Assembly (NCBI GenBank): GCA_963805925.1
Contig: CAWDWB010000001.1
Location: 62,001 to 126,000 of the forward strand
DNA length: 64,000 nt
Direction of reading: 5' to 3'
From: CAMPKL01 sp963805925
GTDB taxonomy: Bacteria > Acidobacteriota > Terriglobia > Bryobacterales > UBA6623
The notes beneath the pieces were generated by a model, which saw nothing but the letters and a program-made list of their open reading frames with translations, was not told the DNA's origin and searched no databases. The position numbers and the translations under genes were made by a program. Below, piece after piece: positions 9,884 through 18,494 of this stretch. The stretch's first letter is position 1. The number at the start of each line of letters is the position of its first letter.

Positions 9884-10477
9884 GTGATCGCTCGTTTACG
9901 TGGAATCATTCTTGAGAAGCAGCCGAATGCGGCGGTGGTCGATGTCGGCGGAGTGGGCTATGCCTTGACCATTCCGGTCTCGACGTTTTCGAGTCTGCCG
10001 AATGTCGGGGACGAAGCTGCATTCCACGTGCATACGCACGTGCGCGAGGATGCGCTGGCGCTGTTCGGCTTCCTGACTACGACCGAGAGAGAAATCTTCG
10101 AGAAGTTGATCTCGGTGAACGGCGTCGGGCCGCGCTTGGCGGTGACGGTTTTGTCGGGCTTGCCGACGGCGGAACTGCTGACGGCGATCCGTTCCGGCGA
10201 CGTCACGACGCTGACAAGGATCCCCGGAGTTGGGCGAAAAACAGGCGAAAGGATTATCCTAGAGCTACGCGAAAAGTTGGGCGCGATGGAAGGCGCTGCA
10301 GAGGGCGGCGTTCAATCGGCAATGAGCGGATTGGAACACGACGTCATCTCGGCGATGGTCAATTTGGGTTGTTCGGCTGATGCTGCCGGCGCCGCGGTGA
10401 AGAAGGCGCTACAGGACGGCGTCGACGCCGAGTTTGAACCGCTCTTCCGCAAGGCTCTCGGCTTGGTTCGCCGTTAG
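9884..10477 (+). CDS. ruvA: Holliday junction branch migration protein RuvA
   Basis: A 197-residue DNA-binding subunit of RuvAB that tetramerises on Holliday junctions and loads RuvB. The start is GTG 9884 (VIARLRGIILEKQ), which has GGAG five bases upstream and gives the standard RuvA N-terminus; an in-frame start at 9806 would add 26 unlike residues. Domain I is an OB fold (VDVGGVGYAL, HVHTHVREDALALFGF). Two helix-hairpin-helix motifs (LISVNGVGPRLA and LTRIPGVGRKTGERIILEL) are followed by the RuvB-binding domain III (DVISAMVNLGCS). ruvB starts 10 bp downstream. ruvC is not in the window. Confidence 0.96.
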   Translation: MIARLRGIILEKQPNAAVVDVGGVGYALTIPVSTFSSLPNVGDEAAFHVHTHVREDALALFGFLTTTEREIFEKLISVNGVGPRLAVTVLSGLPTAELLTAIRSGDVTTLTRIPGVGRKTGERIILELREKLGAMEGAAEGGVQSAMSGLEHDVISAMVNLGCSADAAGAAVKKALQDGVDAEFEPLFRKALGLVRR

Positions 10478-10487
10478 GACTTGATCC

Positions 10488-11513
10488 GTGGGTGAAGAGC
10501 GCATCGTATCGGCCGCTCCGTTAGAGGAGGACCGCCAACTAGATTTGGCGTTGCGTCCGAAGTCGCTCGACGACTTTGTCGGTCAGGACAAACTCAAAGA
10601 GAATTTGTCTATCGCCATCGAAGCCGCCCGCCGGCGCGATGAAGCTCTCGACCACATTCTGCTCTACGGCCCCCCAGGACTGGGCAAGACCACGCTTGCC
10701 GCGATCATCGCCAACGAGTTGGACGTGCGCATCGACTACACTGCCGGGCCGGTGCTGCAGAAGAAGCTGGATCTGACGGGCGCACTGACGGCGATCCAGG
10801 GCAAACAGGTCTTCTTTATCGATGAGATCCATCGTTTGCAGCCCGACGTGGAGGAAATGCTCTACTCGGCGCTCGAAGACTATCGGGTGGACTTGATGGT
10901 CGGCGCCGGGCCGGGGGCGAGAACGCATTCGATTCCGATTCCGGCGTTTACGGCGATTGGCGCGACGACCAGAGCGGGGCTGATCAGCGCTCCACTGCGC
11001 GGGCGGTTTGGCTTGGTCTTGCGACTGAACCCCTATGAGACGGCGGAACTGACGCGCATCGTGGTGCGCTCGGCGTCGTTGCTGGGAGTGGAGATTGATG
11101 CCGAGGGCGGCCTCGAGATCGCCAAACGCAGCCGGGGCACGCCTCGAATCGCCAACCGTTTGTTGCGCCGTGTGAGGGACTACTCGGAAGTGCGCGGCGA
11201 TGGCCAGATCAACCGGGAAACCGCGAGGATCGCGCTGGACCTGCACGAAGTGGATCCACACGGCCTGGACGAGATCGATCGCAAGGTGATGCACACGATC
11301 CTGGCCAAGTACGGCGGAGGGCCGGTGGGCTTGGGCACGATCGCCGCTTCGGTCGGCGAAGACGCGAGCACCATCGAAGAGGTTTACGAGCCGTACCTGA
11401 TGCAGCTCGGCTTCTTGGACCGCACGCCGCGGGGCCGTGTCGGGACGCAACTCGCATTCGACTACTTCAAGGTCAGTCCGCCGAGTCGCGGGCAGTTGGG
11501 CTTGGAACTGTGA
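10488..11513 (+). CDS. ruvB: Holliday junction branch migration ATPase RuvB
   Basis: A 341-residue AAA+ motor that drives branch migration with RuvA. Walker A GPPGLGKT is at 61-68 and Walker B FFIDEIH at 109-115; sensor and arginine-finger segments GATTRAGLISAPLRGRFG follow. A C-terminal winged helix (YGGGPVGLGTIAAS ... RTPRGRVGTQLAFDYF) completes the usual length. The start is GTG 10488 with AGGA eight bases upstream, ten bases after the ruvA stop, giving a conventional ruvAB operon. Confidence 0.97.
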   Translation: MGEERIVSAAPLEEDRQLDLALRPKSLDDFVGQDKLKENLSIAIEAARRRDEALDHILLYGPPGLGKTTLAAIIANELDVRIDYTAGPVLQKKLDLTGALTAIQGKQVFFIDEIHRLQPDVEEMLYSALEDYRVDLMVGAGPGARTHSIPIPAFTAIGATTRAGLISAPLRGRFGLVLRLNPYETAELTRIVVRSASLLGVEIDAEGGLEIAKRSRGTPRIANRLLRRVRDYSEVRGDGQINRETARIALDLHEVDPHGLDEIDRKVMHTILAKYGGGPVGLGTIAASVGEDASTIEEVYEPYLMQLGFLDRTPRGRVGTQLAFDYFKVSPPSRGQLGLEL

Positions 11514-11567
11514 AGGCCTTGGAGACGAGCGAGGCCCGGAACGGTTTAGACTGGTGAATTCAACTTT

Positions 11568-12200
11568 ATGAGCGCTGCGCGTTATATCGCGATCGAAGGA
11601 CCGCTGCGAGTCGGCAAGTCGAGCTTGGCTAAGGCTTTGGCCGCCCGCATCCATGCCCGAACGATCCTCGACACGGAGCAGAATCCGCATCTCGAAGACT
11701 TCTACAAGAATGCTCCGGGAGCGGCCTTTCGAACACAGATGCATTTCTTGTTCGAACGTTTCAAGCAGCTCAGCCGGGCCGGACTGGAACACTCGCACAC
11801 GCCGGTTGTGGCGGACTACATTTTCGAGAAGGATAAGCTGTTCGCTTACTTGAACCTGACCGACGAAGAAGCATCGATTTACGACAGCTACTATCAGTAC
11901 TTTCACGAATCGGTGCCGACCCCGGACCTGGTGATCTACCTCAAGGCGTCGCCGGAAGTTCTGCGCGAACGGATTGCCCGCAAGGCCGTATCGGCCGAGG
12001 CCAAGATCTCCAGCGACTATTTGCAGGAGACCGTGCGGGCCTACGAGCATTTCTTCTCGCACTACCGTGCGGCGGATGTTCTGGTCGTCGATACCACCAA
12101 GGTTGATTTCGTCCAGAACCCCGCAGACCTAGAAGAATTACTGCAGGAATTGAGCCGGCCCGTACACGGTACCCAATACTTTCTACCGCTTGGCTCCTAG
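11568..12200 (+). CDS. Deoxynucleoside kinase family protein
   Basis: A 210-residue cytosolic kinase of the dNK/deoxyadenosine-deoxyguanosine kinase family, phosphorylating deoxynucleosides for salvage. The P-loop GPLRVGKSS is at 11-19, HTPVVADYIFEKDKLFA replaces the family's DRS-type active-site region, PDLVIYLKASPEVLRERIARK contains the nucleoside/lid arginines, and VLVVDTTKVDFV is the C-terminal strand. The slot often written GxxGxGKS reads GPLRVGKS here, as in many bacterial dNKs. It follows ruvB by 54 bp and precedes the membrane protein by 12 bp, so it is probably part of the same transcript. Base preference cannot be read from sequence alone. Confidence 0.83.
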   Translation: MSAARYIAIEGPLRVGKSSLAKALAARIHARTILDTEQNPHLEDFYKNAPGAAFRTQMHFLFERFKQLSRAGLEHSHTPVVADYIFEKDKLFAYLNLTDEEASIYDSYYQYFHESVPTPDLVIYLKASPEVLRERIARKAVSAEAKISSDYLQETVRAYEHFFSHYRAADVLVVDTTKVDFVQNPADLEELLQELSRPVHGTQYFLPLGS

Positions 12201-12212
12201 ACGAGGGATCGG

Positions 12213-13106
12213 ATGGAAATCACTACAGTCGCGCTGCTGGCCTCTTTCGGCGGCGGCGTGTTCGCTGCGGCTATCGGTACTCTGCAGGCGTTCATTTTCA
12301 CCGGATTCGCGGTGATTGCCGGCGTGGCGATGGCTGGGGCGGGCGGCGGCGACGCCATGTTGACTCATGTGGCGTTCGGCCCCTTCCTGGGACCGCACAT
12401 ATCCTTCGGCGGCGGGGTGGCGGCGACCGCTTATGCGGCGCGGCGCGGTCTGATGCCGAACGGCCGCGACATTGGCGTGGCGCTGATGGGGCTCAACCGG
12501 CCGGACGTGCTGTTGATCGGAGGATTGTTCGGCGTGGTCGGCTATCTGTGCGAGCGCGGTCTGGCCGGGTTGGGCTGGGTTCCGTGGACGGACACCGTTG
12601 CCGTGACCGTTGCGTTGTCGGCGATCATCGTGCGCCTGGTGTTTGGGCGCACGGGGTTGTTCGGACGGGTGGCGCCGGGCGGCGCGCAGTTCCGCACGAG
12701 CGATGACGCCCGCTGGTTGGCCTGGCAAGAAGCGCCGGGCCAGCTTGCGACGATTGGCGTTGGGGCCGGCTTGGCTTCCTCCTACGCGGCGATTTCCCTG
12801 GGGGCGGACGGCGGTGGAGCGGTGATGGGTTTCGGCATTGCCGCGGCAGCGTTGATCTTTCTGCATGCCGGCGGTTCCTTGCCGGTCACTCACCATATCG
12901 CCTTGCCCGCCGCTTTGGCGGGGCTGGCGTCGGGCAGCATCGTGGTCGGCGCAGTCTTCGGCGTGATCGGGGCGTTCGTGGGCGAGTTCTACTCGCGCCT
13001 ATTCTTGATCCACGGCGATACGCATATCGATCCGCCGGCCGCGGCGATCGGAACGACGGTTCTGTTGTTGAGGCTCGCCGAAGCGAGCCGTTTGCTGGGA
13101 ACTTAG
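12213..13106 (+). CDS. Unrecognised polytopic membrane protein
   Basis: A 297-residue, very hydrophobic Gly/Ala-rich protein with about eight to nine predicted membrane segments, starting at ATG 12213 behind a GAGGGATCGG ribosome site. Polar signatures include GAGGGDAMLTHVAFGPFLGPH near residues 40-60, a short soluble loop with FRTSDDARWLAWQEAPG, HHIALPAAL, and a terminal FLIHGDTHIDPPAAAI. The conserved-looking His/Asp residues in GDTHIDPPA and GPFLGPHISFGGG could bind a metal or substrate. I do not recognise the family; a permease-like role is only a guess. It is the last gene of the ruvA run, and its stop overlaps that of the convergent gene at 13103. Confidence 0.65.
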   Translation: MEITTVALLASFGGGVFAAAIGTLQAFIFTGFAVIAGVAMAGAGGGDAMLTHVAFGPFLGPHISFGGGVAATAYAARRGLMPNGRDIGVALMGLNRPDVLLIGGLFGVVGYLCERGLAGLGWVPWTDTVAVTVALSAIIVRLVFGRTGLFGRVAPGGAQFRTSDDARWLAWQEAPGQLATIGVGAGLASSYAAISLGADGGGAVMGFGIAAAALIFLHAGGSLPVTHHIALPAALAGLASGSIVVGAVFGVIGAFVGEFYSRLFLIHGDTHIDPPAAAIGTTVLLLRLAEASRLLGT

Positions 13107-14506
13107 CGGCCCTGGATCAGCAACAAGGGCTGTTGGAACTGCGTCAGGCCCTGGCCGGGCTGGTGGAACAGGATCATCGCCACCGGGGCGTCGCCGCCCA
13201 TACCGATCATGTCTTCGAGTGAGCGCATGGACTCGACGGCGCCATAGAGCAGCAAGCCCCAAGCGTCGTCGTTGCCGGAGACCGTGATGTGGCGCACCAG
13301 GGCTGATTCGCCGGCGTCGGCCATCAGGCCAATGCCGCCCCGCGCCAAACGCTCGTCCTTCCAGTGATCGACGCCGAAGCCGTTCACCAGGGTCGTAATG
13401 TGGTCGCCTACCAGCCGAACCGAGACGCCGTTGAAGTCGTCCGCCTTGGCGAGGTTGTCCGGGAGTTCAATCGGCTGCGAGAACGCTTCACGAACTCCAT
13501 CGACCACAGCCTGCCGAACCAGCGAGAAGCGCGGCGATTCCGTTGAACCAGACATGTTCAGCTTGAAGCGGTAGTAGTTTGAGTTGTCGGCAGTGCGAAC
13601 CGTCCAGCCCATCGCTCCGCTCTGAACACGCGTTTCGAAATCAAGCCGGTAGTCCTGCAAGTCGGTAGTGGACGACAAGATGGAAAATCCGCGCGTCACC
13701 GTGGCCCATCCGGCCGGATCGACGTGAAGGGAACTGGCGCCCTGCCACTTGTCGAGACCATTCGAGAAATCATCGGCGATGAAAAACGCGGCGCGTTCCT
13801 TCATCGGCGTGGACAGCTGACCCATGATGCCGACGATCGGCTCCGTCGCGCGTTCCAAGCTGGCTCGCGTCCAAGCGCTCCAGGGCACATTCACGGTGCT
13901 GGCGAGAAGCAGAACCATGGCGACGGCCACAGCCCGTGAAAATTGCTTGCTGAGGAATAGACCCTCAATCGCTTGCCAGAACCAAATCTTGCGAGGTGTT
14001 TCTTCGGCAATCGGCGGCAACTCTGTCCGGCTGTCGCTCAATCCTAAGTCGATGTCTCCGGCTTGTCCCCAATCCATCGACGAATCCCGGCCCTTGCGGG
14101 CGAACAGAGTCGATGCCGGGGCCTGCGTTTCGGGCGCTAAGATGCGGCTGCGGCCGCCCGCACCCGGCGATAGCAGGGAATGCCAGAGCGGCTCGCTGGT
14201 GGTCTTGGTTACTGCATCCAGGCTGGGAACTTCCGGTTCGATGAACGCCGGCATGGGCGAAACCGCGGTCGCCGCAACGGCCATGGCCAGATTCTGGCGT
14301 GAGAGCAGCCGGGCTGGAGTCAGTTGGATTCTGGGGAGGCGCACCGGCGCTCGGCGCAGCGCCTTGATGTGGGGAAACGATGCAGGCTTCAGCTCCTGGC
14401 GGTCCAGTTTCGGCTCCAGTTGAAGGAACGTTTCCGCAGCAGAGAACTGCGCGCCCTGGAGGGTTCCGCGTCCCGTACCGCTTCTTTGGCTGATTGCGCC
14501 GTTCAT
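13103..14506 (-). CDS. Hypothetical single-span membrane protein with exported jelly-roll-like domain
   Basis: A 467-residue protein. Residues 1-185 are polar, Pro/Arg-rich and probably disordered and cytosolic. A single membrane segment lies at about 191-208 (RAVAVAMVLLLASTV). From about 244 a beta-rich domain begins at IADDFSNGLDKWQGASSL, with MGWTVRTADNSNYYRFKL and FNGVSVRLVGDHITTLVNGF, resembling LamG/DUF1080-type concanavalin folds, possibly glycan-binding. Proteins with this layout occur in Solibacter-like Acidobacteria (recalled, not searched). The long cytosolic arm suggests a structural or scaffolding role; no catalytic motif is visible. Its stop (TAA) overlaps the stop (TAG) of the convergent membrane protein. 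Confidence 0.65.
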   Translation of the reverse strand: MNGAISQRSGTGRGTLQGAQFSAAETFLQLEPKLDRQELKPASFPHIKALRRAPVRLPRIQLTPARLLSRQNLAMAVAATAVSPMPAFIEPEVPSLDAVTKTTSEPLWHSLLSPGAGGRSRILAPETQAPASTLFARKGRDSSMDWGQAGDIDLGLSDSRTELPPIAEETPRKIWFWQAIEGLFLSKQFSRAVAVAMVLLLASTVNVPWSAWTRASLERATEPIVGIMGQLSTPMKERAAFFIADDFSNGLDKWQGASSLHVDPAGWATVTRGFSILSSTTDLQDYRLDFETRVQSGAMGWTVRTADNSNYYRFKLNMSGSTESPRFSLVRQAVVDGVREAFSQPIELPDNLAKADDFNGVSVRLVGDHITTLVNGFGVDHWKDERLARGGIGLMADAGESALVRHITVSGNDDAWGLLLYGAVESMRSLEDMIGMGGDAPVAMILFHQPGQGLTQFQQPLLLIQGR

Positions 14507-14816
14507 CTTCGTAGAAGCGGTGAGACTGCACGGTTTTCCGTGGATTCTCCCTCTCCTGTGCCCTCATAGTAGGGTCGGTAGGAGAACCTTACAATTGGCT
14601 ATTCACTCTATTCTGAAGTTACGACGAAGGCCTTAGAAGGCTAGGCATTTGCCCTGGAACTTTGGTCCCACGCAGAAGTGTAAGTGCTGAAGAATGAGCG
14701 ATTAGAAGTTGAGGTCGGCAATGTTCCGACTGCTTTAAGACGAGTTTGCAACGGATCTCACGGGCGCGGAAGACATCCAATACCTGATTTTCGGTAGGAT
14801 GCGCACCGAGAGCGGT
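14507..14816. other. Intergenic stretch upstream of the 13103-14506 gene
   Basis: About 310 bp between the reverse-strand membrane-protein gene and the kinase remnant. It is locally more AT-rich than the neighbouring genes. It contains a short dyad GCCTT-AG-AAGGC near 14630. I see no convincing coding frame, RNA gene or consensus promoter; it presumably carries the promoter of the 14506 gene. Confidence 0.4.
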
Positions 14817-15200
14817 TTAGGTTTCGCCGTTGGCATGATCTAGGCCGATCTTCAGAGCTTCCTTGATCGGCAAAGGCAGGCGACCGATCTTGTCCTCTAG
14901 CGTTTCTCCCTCGCTGTAGACCATCGAGATTCAACGTGTTCCCATCGGCCTCGGCGATTTCGTGGACCGGGCAGACGTTGGGGTGGCGCAGAGCGGCAGC
15001 GGCTTTGGCCTCGCGCAAGAAAGCGTTCTTTGGCTGCGGCGTCGTTGAGCAGGTGCTCAGATAAGCCATTAAAGGCTACAGCGCCCTCAAGCGTCGTGTC
15101 CTTGGCCTTATAGATAACGCTGATCCCGCCCTCGCCGAGTTTCTCGACGATCTTGTAGTGCGAGTCGGTGGAGCCGATGACCGCGAGGCGGGAATTGTAA
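14817..15200 (-). pseudogene. Serine/threonine protein kinase N-lobe remnant
   Basis: Reading the reverse strand across frames recovers an Hanks-type kinase start: HYKIVEKLGEGGISVIYKAKD, then LSEHLLNDAAAKERF, then (after a shift near 15025) LREAKAAAALRHPNVCPVHE, and (after another shift near 14930) MVYSEGETLEDKIGRLPL and EALKIGLDHANGE followed by a stop at 14819-14817. The Gly loop and helix C survive. The VAIK lysine is lost (AVAFNG) and there is no HRD/DFG catalytic loop. This is a truncated, decayed copy of an acidobacterial Pkn kinase rather than a functional gene. Confidence 0.7.
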
Positions 15201-15252
15201 CGTGAGCGGGGATACGCTTGGCGAGAATCTAAGAGGCGCTCGCCGATAGCAA

Positions 15253-16941
15253 CTAATGCTTCAAGCCGAAGGCGTGAATCGTCGCATCACGAGTGGTCAC
15301 GTAAATCTTGCCGGCGCCGGTCGTTAGGCTGCTCAGGTGCGTCCATTCATTAACCGACTCTTCGCTGGAAAAGAGTTCTCTTCCGGTCTGGGCGTCAAAA
15401 GCGTAGAGGACCGTATTGGCCGTATTTTGCCCCCGCTCCTCCGCCGAAAGGATCCCTCGCGTCGAAAGCGGCTGATCATCCTTCTGGTAGATCTGCAAAT
15501 AGCGCGGGTCTGTGTGTCTTTGGAGACTGTTCTCGCCGGTCGAGATGGCAAACACGACGTTATTGACGACGATCGGCGGGTCGGGTTTCGACAAGTTCCG
15601 CGAAATCCAAACCGGCTGGAGGGCCGGCTTCTCTTCCTCCATCACGACTTTGAGCGCCAGGATGCCTCCGTCCGGAGCCAGACCGTGGGCGTAGGTTAGC
15701 GTCGACACGTGATCGGATACCGGACCCCAAATCGGAACGTAAAGCCAGCGGTCGCCGTTCGCATCGACAGCAGTAGACATCGCTCCCCAAACGCCCATCG
15801 ATGCGTACAGGAAAGCGTCATTCGCAACCTTTAACTCAAACAGCGGCGTGCGATGGTCCTCGCCGCCAAGTTCCTTCGCATCGAGTAAGTAGATCGTGCC
15901 TTCCTTACCGGCTGCCGCTACAAGTTCCCAGTCGCCAAACGAGAAGGCCAACGGCCCGCTGGAGCCGAAGTCCAGATCCAACTTGTTAATCATCTCGAGG
16001 TTTGCCGGCGTAAAGTAGTCCAGCAATTCCAAAGTTTTGGGCTCCAGCGCAACGAGGGTCTGTCCCCACTGATCGGCGGCTGGGTCCCATGGGCCGTCTG
16101 CTGTCTGCCCGTACAGACCCTGCGGGCCCCAGACCAAGCCCGAGCGTCCCCAAACCCCGGAAGGTCTTGCTGAACTCGTGCCAAAGTGGGTTACGGGGCG
16201 GGCTGGATCTGTAAGATCCATGGCGGTCATTTGCGAACTGACCAAGCCGCCCCCTGGCTTGGCACCGCAGCCTCGCCCCACCGTGGTGTACACCACTCCG
16301 TCGACCAGATTCAGACTCCAGTTGCGAGAGAACGGGGGCACGAAAGCGGTAGGAGGAATCTTGTCTTCCCCGTTGGCGAGGCTCACGCCGTGCAACGTGC
16401 CGTCGCCGGTGAGGAAGTAGATTGTGCCGTTGGCCTTGTCGATGACCGGAGTCGCCGTCGGGGTATTCGTACAGAGCCAGTTCGCGGCCTTTGGCGGCTC
16501 GGCCGCGTCCCGGAATTGCTGTTTCCAGACAATCTGTCCTGTTTCGGCGTCGAGAGCGGCGAGGGTATTGGCGAACGAAAGCGTAAACACCAAGTCCTTC
16601 TTTCCTTGCGCAGTCGTTACATCCGTGGCCACCAACGGAGCGGTCAGCATGGAGGCGCCCGATTCAATTTCAATCGGTACGTTCTCCTCAATCTGGGTTG
16701 ACCATGCCAAGCCTAAGTCGGCGACGTTGCCGGCGTTGATTTCGCTTCCGCCGTTTACCCAGCCGCTACGCTCCGGATTACCGCCCCAAGTGAGCCAGTC
16801 CCGAGATTCGATGGCTTGCGAATGAGCGGCGCCGGCCGGAAACAGAACGACGAAGAGAAGCGCCAACAGCTTGCCGGGAATGGAAGTTGTGCGGTGCGAC
16901 ATGTTCTGGATTCCTGCGACAGCCAAGCGCTCTAACGGCAT
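15253..16941 (-). CDS. Exported PQQ-like beta-propeller protein
   Basis: An exported propeller of about 562 residues. ATG 16941 is chosen because AGGAG lies six bases upstream; an internal ATG at 16902 (MSHRTTSIPGKLL) would give a shorter, more usual signal peptide. The hydrophobic core LLALLFVVLFPAGAAHSQ precedes DWLTWGGNPERSGW, the typical PQQ-enzyme opening. Blades follow with LAALDAETGQIVWKQQF, GTIYLLDAKELGG and VLYAFDAQTGREL. These repeats match PQQ-binding-like/quinoprotein propellers. The family includes alcohol dehydrogenases and non-enzymatic BamB-like proteins, and no vicinal Cys pair diagnostic of PQQ dehydrogenases is visible. Function beyond the fold is not assignable. Confidence 0.8.
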   Translation of the reverse strand: MPLERLAVAGIQNMSHRTTSIPGKLLALLFVVLFPAGAAHSQAIESRDWLTWGGNPERSGWVNGGSEINAGNVADLGLAWSTQIEENVPIEIESGASMLTAPLVATDVTTAQGKKDLVFTLSFANTLAALDAETGQIVWKQQFRDAAEPPKAANWLCTNTPTATPVIDKANGTIYFLTGDGTLHGVSLANGEDKIPPTAFVPPFSRNWSLNLVDGVVYTTVGRGCGAKPGGGLVSSQMTAMDLTDPARPVTHFGTSSARPSGVWGRSGLVWGPQGLYGQTADGPWDPAADQWGQTLVALEPKTLELLDYFTPANLEMINKLDLDFGSSGPLAFSFGDWELVAAAGKEGTIYLLDAKELGGEDHRTPLFELKVANDAFLYASMGVWGAMSTAVDANGDRWLYVPIWGPVSDHVSTLTYAHGLAPDGGILALKVVMEEEKPALQPVWISRNLSKPDPPIVVNNVVFAISTGENSLQRHTDPRYLQIYQKDDQPLSTRGILSAEERGQNTANTVLYAFDAQTGRELFSSEESVNEWTHLSSLTTGAGKIYVTTRDATIHAFGLKH

Positions 16942-17180
16942 AGACAACTCCTACTGCTCCCGATCCCGGAACGCTTCGTACCGGTTCGGAATCACCGCCG
17001 CCGGTGCTGCCATCGCTGACGGCGAAGCTTCGGACAGTCGTGCCAAGACGTCCGCAATTGTAGCGTCAACCGCTCCGTAAGAGGGCTTCTGGAAGGTACT
17101 GTGAGTCACTTCCTACAGGCGATCTGGTCCAGATGCGCTTGCGTGTACGGATAAGTCGGTTCCCTTGGGGAAAAAGCGAC

Positions 17181-18494
17181 TTAGCCCTCCGCAAACACGC
17201 GCTCGAAAATAGCGTCGACGTGCCGCAGCTGATTTTCCAGGGAAAACGCGTGATCGAACTCCGCTTGTCCCAGCACCCCGGCGATATCGGCGTCCGCCTC
17301 GGCCAGGGCTCGGAAATCTCCATCCTCTTCCCAGGCCTTCATCGCATTGCGCTGTACCCAGCGGTAAGCCTGCTCCCGCAACACGCCCTTCGATGCCAAT
17401 TCCAGCAGCAGCTGCCCCGAATACACCAGCCCGCCGCCGGACTCCAGGTTCTTGCGCATCCGCGCCGGGTAAACCAGCAGCCGGTCTACTAGATCTGTAG
17501 TTTTTGCCAGCAGATACTCGACCAAGATCGTCGAGTCCGGCAAGATCACTCTCTCGACCGACGAGTGGGAGATGTCGCGCTCGTGCCACAGGGCGACATT
17601 CTCGAAGGCCGCCTGAGCGTTCGAACGCACCACCCGCGCCAGACCGCAAATCTGCTCCGAGGTGATCGGATTCTTCTTGTGCGGCATCGCCGAGCTGCCT
17701 TTCTGCGACTTCGAGAAGTACTCCTGCGCCTCGCGCACCTCGGTGCGTTGCAAGTGCCTCACTTCGAGGGCGATCTTCTCGCAGGTGGCCGCGATCAGCC
17801 CCAGCGTCGAGACGTAGTGGGCATGCCTGTCGCGTTGAATGACTTGCGAAGAAATCGGCGCTGCGATCAGTCCCAGCCGCTCGCAGATCTTCTCTTCCGC
17901 TGCCGGGCTGATGTGCGCGAACGTGCCCACCGCTCCGGAAATCTTGCCGACCCGAATCTGCTCGCGCGCCTCCGCGAATCTCGTCGCGTGGCGGCTCACT
18001 TCGGCATACCAGTTGGCCACCTTTAGCCCGAAAGTCGTCGGCTCGGCATGGACGCCATGCGTGCGGCCGACGATCACCGCGTCCTTGAACTCCCACGCCC
18101 GACGCTTGAGCACTTCGCGGAACTTCTCAATGCCCTCGGTGATTGGTTCCGACGCTTGCCGGATGACCAGCGCCTGCGCGGTATCTACGACATCGTTCGA
18201 CGTGAGCCCATAGTGCAGCCAACGGGAATGTTCCGCCTGGCCCGCTTCGGCCATCTTCTCCGACACGGCCGTCGTGAATGCGATCACATCGTGGCGAACT
18301 TCCGCCTCGATCTCATTGATGCGTTTGACGTCGAAGTCCGCATGCTTGCGCAGCGCCTGCGCCGCCTCAACGGGGACCTCGCCCAACTCGGCCAGCGCCT
18401 CGGAGGCGGCTAGCTCGACTTCAAGCCATTGACGAAAACGATTTTCTTCAGACCAGATGCGGCCCATTTCCGGGCGCGTATAGCGATCAATCAA
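17181..18494 (-). CDS. purB: Adenylosuccinate lyase
   Basis: A 437-residue fumarase/aspartase-superfamily enzyme. It cleaves adenylosuccinate to AMP plus fumarate and SAICAR to AICAR plus fumarate in purine synthesis. N-terminal RYTRPEMGRIWSEENRF is the PurB hallmark. The substrate-binding TSND is at about 98-101, His146 lies in GRTHG, and the superfamily signature SSAMPHKKNP is at 267-276, followed by the catalytic flexible loop. Length fits the B. subtilis-type short form. Its ATG overlaps the stop of the upstream metallo-hydrolase gene (ATGA at 18491-18494), so the two are translationally coupled. Confidence 0.96.
   Translation of the reverse strand: MIDRYTRPEMGRIWSEENRFRQWLEVELAASEALAELGEVPVEAAQALRKHADFDVKRINEIEAEVRHDVIAFTTAVSEKMAEAGQAEHSRWLHYGLTSNDVVDTAQALVIRQASEPITEGIEKFREVLKRRAWEFKDAVIVGRTHGVHAEPTTFGLKVANWYAEVSRHATRFAEAREQIRVGKISGAVGTFAHISPAAEEKICERLGLIAAPISSQVIQRDRHAHYVSTLGLIAATCEKIALEVRHLQRTEVREAQEYFSKSQKGSSAMPHKKNPITSEQICGLARVVRSNAQAAFENVALWHERDISHSSVERVILPDSTILVEYLLAKTTDLVDRLLVYPARMRKNLESGGGLVYSGQLLLELASKGVLREQAYRWVQRNAMKAWEEDGDFRALAEADADIAGVLGQAEFDHAFSLENQLRHVDAIFERVFAEG

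Noticed and set aside
10539..12062. Reverse frame of about 500 codons opposite ruvB and the nucleoside kinase
   Set aside because: RuvB and the kinase have all their motifs on the forward strand; the reverse translation is Arg/Gln/His-rich and unlike any family.
13103..13106. Overlap of convergent stop codons as evidence of mis-annotation
   Set aside because: Both frames have coherent proteins up to the last codon, and TTAG can encode a stop on both strands; convergent overlaps of this kind are ordinary.
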